A DNA stretch of 64,000 bases from NCBI GenBank assembly GCA_041390145.1, contig JAWKQM010000012.1, forward strand, positions 1 through 64,000, written 5' to 3'. This stretch comes from Gemmatimonadales bacterium (lineage in GTDB: Bacteria > Gemmatimonadota > Gemmatimonadetes > Gemmatimonadales > GWC2-71-9). The notes below the pieces were generated by a model. That model did not search any database and was not told where the DNA came from. It was given only the letters and a program-made list of their open reading frames with translations. This document shows, one piece after another, positions 43,802-52,964 of this stretch. A program made the position numbers and the translations under genes. How positions within the stretch are numbered: the first letter of the stretch is position 1; the number at the start of each line of letters is the position of its first letter.

Positions 43802-44185
43802 TCAGCCGATGAGCGGTGGGGGGGCGGTCGCGAAGGGCCGGGAGTGCTCGATCTGCAGGATGACGGCGACATCTGTCGTGGCCGAAAGGACCACTGCCGA
43901 AAGAGGCGCGATCAGGGCGACCGGCACCACCGTGCCGCTCGACAGGACGGCGGGGGAGGAAACGGCGCAGCTGCCAAGACACTGGCAATTGGTCGGGGCC
44001 TCGGGGCGCCTGTCATCGGAGTGCTGGGCCCCATGGTGGGCGTGTCCCTCCCCCGCCCCAGCGACGGCCATGCCGGCCATGTCTCTCGGGCAGGAGTGCA
44101 GCAGGGCCGGCGCTGCCATGACCAGGCTGAACCAGACTGCCAGCGCACCCGCGAGGGATCGTGACCAGATGCTCATCTTCCGCAT
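43802..44185 (-). CDS. Cys/His-rich secreted protein, unknown
   Basis: 127 residues. A signal-like segment (8-28) is followed by HSCPRDMAGM (Cys32), a His-rich stretch GEGHAHHGAQH (residues 46-55) and CQCLGSC (Cys67, 69, 73), then a second hydrophobic segment. The pattern suggests a metal ligand set, resembling small proteins found near metal transport genes, but I cannot name a family. It starts nine bases after the RND gene, so it is likely the tail of the efflux operon. An ATG three codons later is an alternative start. Confidence 0.6.
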   Translation of the reverse strand: MRKMSIWSRSLAGALAVWFSLVMAAPALLHSCPRDMAGMAVAGAGEGHAHHGAQHSDDRRPEAPTNCQCLGSCAVSSPAVLSSGTVVPVALIAPLSAVVLSATTDVAVILQIEHSRPFATAPPPLIG

Positions 44186-44194
44186 TGGGCCAAT

Positions 44195-47100
44195 CTAGTG
44201 CGCGCGGCCGACCTCGTCCACAATCGCCCCGGACTGGGTAGCCAGCTTCGCCCCCCGGATCCGCCGGCCCAGCGCCTCGCGCCAGTCGAAGAAGATCTCG
44301 TAGACGGTCGGAATGACCAGCAGGGTCAGCAACGTCGAGGTGAGCACACCGCCGATAACCGCGACCCCCAGCGGCTGCCGGAACTGCGCCCCCTCACCCC
44401 GCGCGATGGCGACGGGAATCATGCCCGCGATCAGCGCGAAGGTGGTCATCAGGATCGGCCGGAGACGGATGGCCCCGGCCTCGATCAGCGCTTCCCGGAT
44501 CGGCATCCCCTTCTCGTGGCTCCATTTGGCAAAATCGATGAGGAGAATCGCGTTCTTGGCGACGATCCCCATCAGGAGGATCACCCCGATCAGGCTCATG
44601 ATGTTGACGGTGAGTCCGGTGATGGCGAGCGAGAGCATCACCCCCACCAGCGACAGCGGCAACGACATCAGGATCGCCATCGGATCGAGGAACGAGCCGA
44701 ACTGCATCACCAGGATCAGGTACATCAGCAGCACCGCGACTCCGAGCGCGAGAAAGATGTTGCCAAAGACCTCGCTCTGGTTTTCGGCGTCGCCCCCCTC
44801 GGAGTAGGTGACCCCCGGTGGCAGCTGGGTCTGGGCCAGCGCCTTCCGGACATCCGACATCACCTCGCCAGTCGAGCGGCCCTGCGTGTTCCACTCCACG
44901 TTGACGACCAAGTCCCGGTCGAGATGGTTGATCACGGCGGGGGCCAGGTCCGACTTGACGCGGACCACCTGCCCAAGAGGCACCGTTCGCGGCGCCCCGT
45001 TTGCGCCGCCGGGGATCAGCAGCGGCAGTTGCCGAAGGTCCTCGGCCCGCTGACGCGCCGACGGGGCCAGCCGGACCACCACATCCCGCGTCTCGCCGCT
45101 GGGGTCCACCCAGTCGCCGGCGTCGATGCCGGCGAAGGCCGGCCGGAGAGCCTGCGCCACCTGCCCTGCCGTGAGCCCCAGCGCGCCGGCCAGCCCACGA
45201 TCGAGGTCCACGGTCAATTCGGGGCGCTGTCCCTTGCTCGAGAGGGCAATGTCGACCGAGCCTGGGGTGGCCGCCACCACGGACCTGATCTGCTCGGCGG
45301 CGGTGTTGATCGATGCGAGGTCCGGCCCCTTCACCTGCAGCGCCAGCTGTTTGCGCCCACCGCCCATGTCACTGGTAAAGAGGGCCATGTTCACGCCCCC
45401 CATCTGCGACAGCTGGCTGCGGATCTCGGCGCCGATCGATTCCGCATCGAGTGAGCGCTCCGACTTCGGCACCAGCTTGACGTACATCTTCCCGACGTCG
45501 ACCGCGCTTGAACTGGGATCGCCGAGGGTGATGTAGCTGTACATCACGTCCGGACGCGCCCGGATGATGCGGTCGGCCTCGTCCGCCTTGGCTCGGGTGT
45601 AGGCCAGGTTGGAGCCGGGCGGCGTTTCGATCTGGACGTTGAACTCCGAGCGGTCGTCGAGCGGCATGAACCCGACGCCCACCTTGTGCCACTCCGGCAC
45701 CACCAGGAAGAGCCCGATTCCGATGACGGCGCCCGCGACCGTGCCGGCGATGCGGAAAGGCAGCGATCGCTTGCCGGACAGGGCCCAGACACTGATCACC
45801 AGCCCGAGGACCAGAGACAGGAAGCCCAGCACGCCGTTCCAGAGCAGGGTGAAGGCGCTGATCATCGACCCGGTGGCGAGCACCACCATGGCGGCGCGGT
45901 GGTCGAGCGCCCAGGCGATTACCCCGCGATAGCCCTCCGCCATGCGGGTGAACCAGGCATTGAACTTGTCGAGCTGCCGGGTGATCCAGTTTCGCTTCTC
46001 CACCGGCACGTGCGGATCGGGCCAGTAGGCGGAGAGCATGGGGTCCAGCGAGAAGCTGACGAACAGCGAGACGAAGACCGAGCAGGCCATCGTGAGCGCG
46101 AAGGGCTTGAACCACTGGCCTCCGATGCCCGACATGAACGCCACCGGCAGGAACACCGCCAGGATCGAGAAGGTCGTCGCCGTCACGGCCAGGCCGATCT
46201 CGTCGGTCCCCTCGAGCGAGGCGGTGTAGTGGTCCTTTCCGAGTTCGACGTGCCGGACAATGTTCTCCCGCACCACGATGGCGTCGTCGATCAGGATGCC
46301 GATGGCCAGGGAGAGGCCGAGCAGCGACATCGTCTCGAGCTTGAACCCGAACGCCCACACGGCAATGAACGACGCCAGGACGCTGACCGGCAGCGCGAGG
46401 CCGGTGATGACGGTGGACCGCCAGGAGTTGAGGAAGAGGAACACCACCAGGACGGTCAGCAGCGCACCCTCGAAGAGCGCTTCCTGCACGTTGCGGACGG
46501 CGGCGGTCACGCGGACCCCCGAGTTCTTGACGACGCTGATCGTCACGCCGGCCGGCAGGGTCGCCTCGAGCTCGTGCACCCGGTCGAGAATTTGGGTGGC
46601 CACTTCCGTGGTGCTGTACCCCTTGGATTTCTTGATGTCGATGCCGACCGCCTCGGTGCCGTTGAAGAGCGCCAGCGTTCGCTGCTCCTCGATGCCGTCG
46701 CGCACGTCGGCCACCTGGCCCAGCCGGATCAGCACCCCGTTCCGCTCGGCCACCACGAGCTGCGCGAACTCCTCGGGGCCGCTGAGCCGGCCGCGGAGCC
46801 GGATGGATCGCTCGTCGTACTCGCCCTGCACCCGCCCCACGGGGGCAGCCAGGTTCTGCGCCTGCAGCGCCTGCACCACCTGTCCCACGCTCACCCGCGC
46901 CGCCTGGAGGGCGGCGGGGCGCAGTTCCACGGTCAGCTCCCGCTCCTGTTTGCCCGTCACGGTCACTTCGGCGACGCCGGGGATGGAGCGCAGTTCGCGG
47001 GTAATGCCCGGGTCCGCCAGCCGGGTAAGTTCGGCGGGGGTGAGCCGCGGGGAGGAGATGGCGAGCGACACGATCGGCCGGTCGGTGTCGTTGAGTTTCT

Positions 47101-47485
47101 TGATGACCGGCTCTTCCATCTCGGTCGGCAGGTCGTTCCGGATGCCGGAAATGGCATCGCGAATGTCCTGCGTGGCCTCGGGCAGGGGCTTCTCGAAGAT
47201 GAACTCGATGAGGATGAACGCGAACCCGTCCTCCGCCCGGCCGGTCACCTTCTTGACGCCGCTGATCGAGGCGATCGCCTCCTCGACCGGGTTGAGGACT
47301 TCGGTCTCCACCGTTTCCGGCGAGGCCCCGGGATAGGGGACGGCAACCGAGACGTACGGGGGAGCCACCTCGGGGAACTCGTCGGTCTGGAGCCGGATCA
47401 GGGCGATGATGCCGCCGACAACCAGCGCCAGCATGGTGACGACGGTGATCGTCGGGCGCTTGATCGCAAAATCGGAGATGAACAT
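44195..47485 (-). CDS. RND efflux transporter, inner-membrane permease
   Basis: 1096 residues with the usual 12 membrane segments and two large periplasmic loops. Seen: start FISDFAIKRPTITVVTMLAL, PYPGASPETVETEVLNPVEEAI near residue 50, and the segment IGILIDDAIVVREN near residue 400 with the acidic proton-relay residues; NIMSLIGVILLMGIVAKNAI near residue 960. It resembles AcrB/MdtBC-type (HAE1) proton-drug antiporters more than heavy-metal HME pumps. It works with the adaptor and TolC partner encoded upstream. Confidence 0.95.
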   Translation of the reverse strand: MFISDFAIKRPTITVVTMLALVVGGIIALIRLQTDEFPEVAPPYVSVAVPYPGASPETVETEVLNPVEEAIASISGVKKVTGRAEDGFAFILIEFIFEKPLPEATQDIRDAISGIRNDLPTEMEEPVIKKLNDTDRPIVSLAISSPRLTPAELTRLADPGITRELRSIPGVAEVTVTGKQERELTVELRPAALQAARVSVGQVVQALQAQNLAAPVGRVQGEYDERSIRLRGRLSGPEEFAQLVVAERNGVLIRLGQVADVRDGIEEQRTLALFNGTEAVGIDIKKSKGYSTTEVATQILDRVHELEATLPAGVTISVVKNSGVRVTAAVRNVQEALFEGALLTVLVVFLFLNSWRSTVITGLALPVSVLASFIAVWAFGFKLETMSLLGLSLAIGILIDDAIVVRENIVRHVELGKDHYTASLEGTDEIGLAVTATTFSILAVFLPVAFMSGIGGQWFKPFALTMACSVFVSLFVSFSLDPMLSAYWPDPHVPVEKRNWITRQLDKFNAWFTRMAEGYRGVIAWALDHRAAMVVLATGSMISAFTLLWNGVLGFLSLVLGLVISVWALSGKRSLPFRIAGTVAGAVIGIGLFLVVPEWHKVGVGFMPLDDRSEFNVQIETPPGSNLAYTRAKADEADRIIRARPDVMYSYITLGDPSSSAVDVGKMYVKLVPKSERSLDAESIGAEIRSQLSQMGGVNMALFTSDMGGGRKQLALQVKGPDLASINTAAEQIRSVVAATPGSVDIALSSKGQRPELTVDLDRGLAGALGLTAGQVAQALRPAFAGIDAGDWVDPSGETRDVVVRLAPSARQRAEDLRQLPLLIPGGANGAPRTVPLGQVVRVKSDLAPAVINHLDRDLVVNVEWNTQGRSTGEVMSDVRKALAQTQLPPGVTYSEGGDAENQSEVFGNIFLALGVAVLLMYLILVMQFGSFLDPMAILMSLPLSLVGVMLSLAITGLTVNIMSLIGVILLMGIVAKNAILLIDFAKWSHEKGMPIREALIEAGAIRLRPILMTTFALIAGMIPVAIARGEGAQFRQPLGVAVIGGVLTSTLLTLLVIPTVYEIFFDWREALGRRIRGAKLATQSGAIVDEVGRAH

Positions 47486-47495
47486 GGCGGCGCCC

Positions 47496-48662
47496 CTACG
47501 GGGTGACTGGGGAAGTGGTGCGTTCGGCGACGTCCTGCACCCGGATCGGGGTGCCGGCCGCGATGCCTCGCGAACTGCCGACGACGATGGTGTCGCCCAC
47601 CGACAACCCCGACACCACCTCGACCAGTTCCGCCACCACGTCCTCGAGTCCCAGGACCACCTCGGTCCGGGCCATCCGGCCGTTCTTGACCTGCGACACG
47701 GTGGGCCGCACGCCGCGCAGGTCCACCGCCGCCTTCGGCACCGTCAGCGCCTGGCGCTCGGCGGTGACGACCCGGCCCTCGGCGAACAGCCCCACGACAA
47801 GCCGCTGCCCTGGATTGGGAACGGTCACCAGGATGCGCACCTGCCGCGTCGCCGGGTCGACCGAGGGATAGATCCGGCTCACCCGGCCGGTCAGGTCCTG
47901 ATCGCCGAAACCGCTCACGGTGAATTGCACCGGTGTCCCCACCTTGAGCCCGTCGAGCGACTGGGGAGGCAGCTGGGCCTCGAGGCGAAGGCTGGACGGA
48001 TCCACGATCGCGAAGAGTTCGGTGCCGTTCTGCACCACGTCGCCAACGCTGACGAGTTGCTCGCTGACGATCCCGGCGAACGGGGCCCGCACGGTGGCGC
48101 GGGCGAGCGCGCGCTGGGCGACGACCTGTCGCGCGCTCGCCTCCGCCAGCGAGGCCTCCGCCTGCGCCACCGCAAGCGAGTCCGCTTCGACGGCCCGGGT
48201 GGACAGCGCGCCCGCCGCGGCGAGCCGCTGGTCGCGCTCCAGGTTGCGCCGCTGGAGGCGCACGTCGTTCTCGAGGCTTCGCACCAGGGCATCGGCAAAC
48301 AGCGACTGCTCGCGCGCCGTTTGCGGCTCGATCTGCGCCAGCGCCTGGCCGGCCGAGACCCGTTGCCCGGGCTCGACGTACACCTCGAGGATCGATCCCC
48401 CCAGCTCCGAGCGAACCCGCGCATCGCGTTCCGCGCCAAGGGTCCCCGAGATCGGCGGGCCGTCCATCAGGAGCGTGTCCCGGACCATCGCGATGTTCTC
48501 CGGTCCAATCACGATCGGAGCCGGCGTCTCCGCCCCGGCGCCCTTGGATGCGTCGCCGCATCCGGTCAGCCCTGCACCCCCGAGGGAGAGAACCGCCAGC
48601 GCCATCATGCCACCGCGTGCCGTCATGGTCCGGGCCTTTGCCATCGAGTGAAGTGTCTGCAT
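47496..48662 (-). CDS. RND efflux periplasmic adaptor (membrane fusion) lipoprotein
   Basis: 388 residues. Lipobox LTGC with Cys35. Lipoyl-like half motifs GGSILEVYVEPGQRVSAGQALAQIEP and RATVRAPFAGIVSEQLVSVGDVV flank a helical hairpin, as in AcrA/MexA. The C-terminal part forms beta-barrel and membrane-proximal domains. It bridges the RND permease and the TolC channel. Several in-frame ATG codons (48662, 48644, 48626) lie before the signal; the first is seven bases from the tolC stop. Confidence 0.93.
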   Translation of the reverse strand: MQTLHSMAKARTMTARGGMMALAVLSLGGAGLTGCGDASKGAGAETPAPIVIGPENIAMVRDTLLMDGPPISGTLGAERDARVRSELGGSILEVYVEPGQRVSAGQALAQIEPQTAREQSLFADALVRSLENDVRLQRRNLERDQRLAAAGALSTRAVEADSLAVAQAEASLAEASARQVVAQRALARATVRAPFAGIVSEQLVSVGDVVQNGTELFAIVDPSSLRLEAQLPPQSLDGLKVGTPVQFTVSGFGDQDLTGRVSRIYPSVDPATRQVRILVTVPNPGQRLVVGLFAEGRVVTAERQALTVPKAAVDLRGVRPTVSQVKNGRMARTEVVLGLEDVVAELVEVVSGLSVGDTIVVGSSRGIAAGTPIRVQDVAERTTSPVTP

Positions 48663-48669
48663 CGCGCGT

Positions 48670-50142
48670 CTAACGTCCAGAGGTGGTGGAGGTGCCCGCG
48701 AGGGCCTGCGCCGCGGTACCCGCTGAGGTAACCGAAGAGGTCATGGCCGCTGCGCCGTCCGCCGTGCCGAGCGGCAGGTACGGCAGGAGCGCCCGCCGGA
48801 ACCGCGCCACCTGCATGTCGCGCGCGGCCTGGGCCTGGTTGGCCCGTGCCTGCTCGAGCTGCAGGCGCACGTCCTGGAGTTCGGTCTGGGTCGAGACGCC
48901 CTCCGCGTACCGCAGTTCGGCGATCTCGTAGGCGCGGGTGGCCTGCTCGACCACGCTCGCCGTGGCCAGGCTGTTGTCCCGCGCCTCCCGGAGCCGGGCG
49001 TTGACCGTCTCGTTGTCGAGCGCCGCCTGCTCCGCGGTGAGCTTGGCCCGCAGCCGCGCCGCCTCGAGGTTGGCCGCCGCCTGCTGGCGGGCCCCGCTGA
49101 TCCGCCCGGAGGTAAAGAGCGGCCAGTTGACGACGGCGCTGATGGTCCAGTCGTTGCCGAACTGGCTGTTGACCGGGAAGAAATCGCTGCTGTACCCGGC
49201 CCGGTTGTAGTTCATGGTCGTGGACATTGTGGGGATCCACTGACGGGAAGCCGCCGCGCTCAGCTGTTCGCTCTGCGCCACGGTTTCCGTGGCGGCCTGC
49301 ACCACGGCACGCGCCTGGACCGTCGTGTCGGCGCTGGTGATCAGCGCGGCCACGTCCGCGGGCAGGTCGCCGATGTCCGGACTGTCGTCGAGCGGCGTGG
49401 CGAGCACGAGCTCCGTGGCGAGCGGGATGTCGAGCAGCTGCTTGAGCCGGGTCAGGGCGATGTCCCGGTTGGCCCGGGCCCGGGTGACGACGGGGATCTG
49501 GTTGTCGCGGGACACGCGCGCCCGGAGTTGCTCGAACTCCGACTGGGCACCGACCTCGCGGGCGAGCGTGACATCCGCCAGCGTCTTCTCCGCCTGCGCC
49601 AGCGTGAACTCGGTGATGGCCAGCAGCTGCGCGCTGAGGGAGGCGTCGTAATAGGCGCTGGCCACGGTCAGGATCGTCAGCGCCTGCTGCTGCGTCAGCT
49701 GCAGCTCGGAGACCCGGCTGGCGGCCTGGCTGGCGCCGAGCTGCGACCACTGACTCAGGTTGAAGAGCGACAGCCCCACGCTCCCACCCAACCGCCACTG
49801 GTTCGAGGAGGTAAAGGGATTCGCGATGTCACTCCCACCGCCGGAGAAGAGGTTCTCGTACGGGCTCGCGAGGACACGGGTGTACTGCGGCCCCAGGTTG
49901 ACCTGGGGCAGCAGCGCGGCGCGGGTCTGCGTCACCGCGCCCTTGCTGCGACGGACGTCGGCCTTGGCGATTCCCACCTGCTCGCTGGCAGGCCGCGCCT
50001 CGGCGCGCGCCGAGGCGAGGGTGAGCCGCACGGTGTCGGCCGCCCCGGCCGACACCAGCGCTGCCGAGGGAGTTTGGGCATGCGCGGTCGTGACGATGAC
50101 CAATCCGAGCAACAGGCTCAGGACGGGTGCGGTGGCTCTCAT
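48670..50142 (-). CDS. TolC family outer-membrane efflux channel
   Basis: 490 residues. Signal peptide ends TTAHA at about residue 22. Long helical repeats with ALPQ-like turns (TRAALLPQVNLGPQYTR near residue 72) mark the outer-membrane factor family. The start at 50142 overlaps the tetR stop as ATGA. A longer frame from 50217 lies in tetR and is rejected. Confidence 0.92.
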   Translation of the reverse strand: MRATAPVLSLLLGLVIVTTAHAQTPSAALVSAGAADTVRLTLASARAEARPASEQVGIAKADVRRSKGAVTQTRAALLPQVNLGPQYTRVLASPYENLFSGGGSDIANPFTSSNQWRLGGSVGLSLFNLSQWSQLGASQAASRVSELQLTQQQALTILTVASAYYDASLSAQLLAITEFTLAQAEKTLADVTLAREVGAQSEFEQLRARVSRDNQIPVVTRARANRDIALTRLKQLLDIPLATELVLATPLDDSPDIGDLPADVAALITSADTTVQARAVVQAATETVAQSEQLSAAASRQWIPTMSTTMNYNRAGYSSDFFPVNSQFGNDWTISAVVNWPLFTSGRISGARQQAAANLEAARLRAKLTAEQAALDNETVNARLREARDNSLATASVVEQATRAYEIAELRYAEGVSTQTELQDVRLQLEQARANQAQAARDMQVARFRRALLPYLPLGTADGAAAMTSSVTSAGTAAQALAGTSTTSGR

Positions 50143-50738
50143 GGTGTGGTGTGCTCCGGGATGCCAGCTGGCACGCGCAGGGCGCGCAAGAGGACTTCGA
50201 CGAACAGCGCGGCACAATCATCGAGCGACGGGATGTCCGGGACGAGATCGCGCCAGAGGGCGTTGCTCAGCAGCGAGTGGACCAGCATGGCGGCGCCCCC
50301 CTGGAGGAGCATCGGGTCTCCCGCATACAAAATCCCTCGCGTCTCGAGGACGGTGAGAAAGGCGACCAGCTGCGTCATTTCATCACTGGGGTCTTCGCAG
50401 ATGCGCGGCGCGATTTCCGGCCGCTGCACCGTGTCGCCGAGGATCTGCCGAATGAGCTTCTGGTGCTGATAGAACCGGTGGATGCAGGCCCGCGCCCACC
50501 GGTGCAATTCGGGGATCGGATCGGTCGCGTCGGCATTCAACGAGGCACGGCTGTGCCGATCCGCCAGCTCAATCGCTTCGCGCAGGAGGGCGTCCTTGCT
50601 CCCGAACTGGCGGAAGAGGGTGACCTCGTTGAGGCCCGCCTCTTCCGCGATGCGCCGGGTGGTGGTGCCGTGGTAGCCAGCCTCGGCGTACACCCGGGCC
50701 GCCACTTCGAGAAGTCGATCACGAGAATCGGTTGACAT
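50139..50738 (-). CDS. TetR/AcrR family repressor of the efflux operon
   Basis: 199 residues. The N-terminal helix-turn-helix reads GYHGTTTRRIAEEAGLNEVTLFRQFGSKDALL (residues 20-52 region), followed by an effector-binding domain. It is the first gene of tetR-tolC-MFP-RND, so it probably represses its own operon until a substrate binds. The start codon lies eight bases after the TAACTT box, leaving almost no leader. Confidence 0.93.
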   Translation of the reverse strand: MSTDSRDRLLEVAARVYAEAGYHGTTTRRIAEEAGLNEVTLFRQFGSKDALLREAIELADRHSRASLNADATDPIPELHRWARACIHRFYQHQKLIRQILGDTVQRPEIAPRICEDPSDEMTQLVAFLTVLETRGILYAGDPMLLQGGAAMLVHSLLSNALWRDLVPDIPSLDDCAALFVEVLLRALRVPAGIPEHTTP

Positions 50739-50746
50739 GGGGCACG

Positions 50747-50775
50747 AAGTTAGAGCGTTCGGCCAGCCAATGCAA
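50747..50775 (-). promoter_or_regulatory. promoter of the tetR-tolC-MFP-RND operon
   Basis: On the minus strand TTGCAT (50775-50770), a 17-base spacer and TAACTT (50752-50747). It sits in the A+T-rich 144-base gap behind comM. A further TTGACT at 50838-50833 has no matching -10 box. Confidence 0.6.
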
Positions 50776-50776
50776 G

Positions 50777-50802
50777 TATGTGCTTACATCACTGATGTGC
50801 AC
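50777..50802. promoter_or_regulatory. probable TetR-family operator
   Basis: Two overlapping palindromes made of ATGT/ACAT half sites: ATGT-GCTT-ACAT (50778-50789) and the perfect ACATCA-C-TGATGT (50786-50798). They adjoin the -35 box of the tetR promoter, the usual place for an autoregulated TetR repressor. Confidence 0.5.
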
Positions 50803-50882
50803 AGAACACACCGAAACGCTTAAACTATTACAAGTCAATGTTTTGAAGGACTACCACGGTTGGCCGTCACGCGGACCCTGGC

Positions 50883-52442
50883 CTAGGCTGCCCCCGCCGA
50901 TGCCTCCCCAGGGACCCGCCGACGGTCGAGCGTGCGGTATTGGATCGCCTCACCCACGTGTGCCGTATCGAGGTCATCCGCGCCGCCGAGATCGGCGATT
51001 GTCCGGGCAATCTTGAGTATGCGGTGGTAGGCGCGCGCGGAGAGTCCCAGGCGTGCCACCGCCCGGCGGAGGAGAAGTTCCACCGGCTCCGTCAACCGGC
51101 AGAACCGCCGGATTTCCCTTGCGGTCATGTGCGCGTTGGCGTACAGGCCGGGCAGCGCCGCAAAGCGGTGCCGCTGGCGCTGGCGGGCACCCTCCACGCG
51201 GGCCCGCACCGTGGCGCTGCTCTCCTCGGGCGTCGACGAGGCGAGGTCCCGGTAGGCCACCGCCGGCACTTCCAGGTGAATGTCGATGCGGTCGAGGAGC
51301 GGGCCGGAGAGCCGGGAGAGGTAGCGCTCCACATGCATCGGGGTGCAGCGACAGCGGTGAGCCGGGTCGCCAAGATAGCCGCAGGGACAGGGATTCATCG
51401 CGGCGGCGAGCATGAACCGGGCAGGGTAACTGAGCGTGATGGCCGCCCGGCTCAGGGTCACCGCGCCGTCTTCCAGCGGTTGCCGCAGGACCTCCAGCAC
51501 GTTGGTGCGGAACTCAGGCAGTTCGTCGAGAAAGAGCACGCCGCCGTGCGCCAGGCTCACCTCGCCCGGCCTGGGTGTTGAGCCGCCGCCGATCAGGCCG
51601 GCGTCACTGATGGTGTGGTGCGGACTGCGGAAGGGCCGGACAACGCAGAGTGACTGCCCGGGCGCGAGGAGCCCGGCGACGCTGTGAACCTTGGTCGTCT
51701 CCAGCGCTTCCTCGAGCGCCATGCCGGGGAGGATGGAGGGGAGCCGGCGCGCCAGCATCGTCTTCCCTGCCCCGGGTGGGCCGACGAGCAGGATGTTGTG
51801 CGCCCCCGCGGCCGCCACTTCCAGGGCCCGCTTGGCCCCCGCCTGCGCGCGGACATCGGCAAAGTCCACAACGTCCGCCGCGCGCTCTGACATCAGCGCT
51901 CCGACGTCGATGCGTGTCGGTGAAAGCGAGGGACCGGAGCCAAGGTGCTCGCAGACTTCCGCCAGCGAGCGGGCGCCCCGCACCTCGATCCCCTCCACGA
52001 CGGCCGCCTCGGACAGGTTGGCCACCGGGAGAATCACTCCCTTGAGCCCGGCCCTGCGCGCCGCGAGCGTCATCGACAGCGCGCCACGCACCGGGCGCAG
52101 ATCTCCTTCCAGCCCCACCTCCCCGACCACGAGGTGCTCGGCCAGCGCCACCGCGGTCAGCTGTTCGCTCGCCGCCAGGATTCCCAGGGCGATGGGGAGG
52201 TCAAACCCCGAGCCGTCCTTCCGGACATCAGCCGGGGCAAGGTTGATCGTGATCCGTTTGAGCGGGAAGCTGAAGCCGGCGTTGACGAGCGCGGCAGTGA
52301 CCCGCTCCCGTCCCTCCTTCACGGCGCCGTGCGGCAGCCCGACGGTGGCGACGGAAGGAAGACCATTGGTGATGTCCACCTCAACCTCGACCAGGTAGGC
52401 GTCGATGCCGAGGACGGCGGCGGAGCGGATCCGGGCAAGCAT
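50883..52442 (-). CDS. comM: YifB/ComM family Mg-chelatase-like AAA+ ATPase
   Basis: 519 residues. An N-terminal Lon-protease-like fold domain (residues 1-170, GIDAYLVEVEVDITNGLP) is followed by AAA+ Walker A GPPGAGKTMLARRLP near residue 222, Walker B VLFLDELPEF near residue 303, and a C-terminal Mg-chelatase domain. ComM is a branch-migrating helicase for natural transformation in other bacteria. GGAGGT lies about ten bases before the ATG. It stands alone between the divergent padR and the downstream tetR. Confidence 0.93.
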   Translation of the reverse strand: MLARIRSAAVLGIDAYLVEVEVDITNGLPSVATVGLPHGAVKEGRERVTAALVNAGFSFPLKRITINLAPADVRKDGSGFDLPIALGILAASEQLTAVALAEHLVVGEVGLEGDLRPVRGALSMTLAARRAGLKGVILPVANLSEAAVVEGIEVRGARSLAEVCEHLGSGPSLSPTRIDVGALMSERAADVVDFADVRAQAGAKRALEVAAAGAHNILLVGPPGAGKTMLARRLPSILPGMALEEALETTKVHSVAGLLAPGQSLCVVRPFRSPHHTISDAGLIGGGSTPRPGEVSLAHGGVLFLDELPEFRTNVLEVLRQPLEDGAVTLSRAAITLSYPARFMLAAAMNPCPCGYLGDPAHRCRCTPMHVERYLSRLSGPLLDRIDIHLEVPAVAYRDLASSTPEESSATVRARVEGARQRQRHRFAALPGLYANAHMTAREIRRFCRLTEPVELLLRRAVARLGLSARAYHRILKIARTIADLGGADDLDTAHVGEAIQYRTLDRRRVPGEASAGAA

Positions 52443-52565
52443 GGGAGCAGCACCTCCAAGGAGTCGCCTATGCTACCGAACCGGCCCATGCCCAGCGGGA
52501 TGGTTCGACCGCGGCCGGGAGCCGGAACACGCGAACGCACGGCCCGATCCCGATTGCAACCATTC

Positions 52566-52594
52566 TTGCCCTGGGGCCGTCCTACCTTTAGTCT
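52566..52594 (+). promoter_or_regulatory. possible promoter of padR
   Basis: TTGCCC (52566-52571), 17-base spacer, TAGTCT (52589-52594), twenty bases before the ATG. The remainder of the 171-base gap between comM and padR shows nothing else I can name. Confidence 0.4.
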
Positions 52595-52613
52595 GTCTGA
52601 AGGAGGTGGACAG

Positions 52614-52964
52614 ATGGCCGATCATGGCGGGGAACTGCTGCAGGGCACGCTGGAGATGCTGGTGCTGAAGACGCTCGCGCTCGAACCCCTGCACGGCTGG
52701 GGCATAGCCCATCGGATCCAGGCGCTCTCGGGTGAGGTGTTCCTGGTCAGCCAGGGTTCACTCTACCCTGCCCTGATCCGGATGAAACGCCGGGGACTGG
52801 TGCGATCCGAGTGGCGCATGACCGAGAACCGCCGGCGCGCGCGCTATTACGAGCTGACCCCGGCCGGTCGGCGTCAGCTCGAGGTGGAACGGAACAGCTG
52901 GCGTCGCGCCTCCGCAGCGATAGACGGCATCCTGAACGCCCAATGGGCCATCGAGGGAGCATGA
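52614..52964 (+). CDS. PadR family transcription regulator
   Basis: 116 residues. The winged-helix domain reads LLQGTLEMLVLKTLALEPLHG at residues 8-28, VSQGSLYPALIRMKRRGLV near residue 45 and RARYYELTPAGRRQLE near residue 75, all PadR hallmarks. A near-perfect AAGGAGGTG about five bases before the ATG fixes the start; a longer frame running back into comM is rejected. The stop overlaps the permease start by four bases, the common padR-ADOP pairing. Confidence 0.95.
   Translation: MADHGGELLQGTLEMLVLKTLALEPLHGWGIAHRIQALSGEVFLVSQGSLYPALIRMKRRGLVRSEWRMTENRRRARYYELTPAGRRQLEVERNSWRRASAAIDGILNAQWAIEGA

Noticed and set aside
45686..47506. Plus-strand open frame of 606 codons
   Set aside because: It is antisense to the RND permease. 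The translation is rich in Gly, Arg and acidic residues, with no recognisable family.
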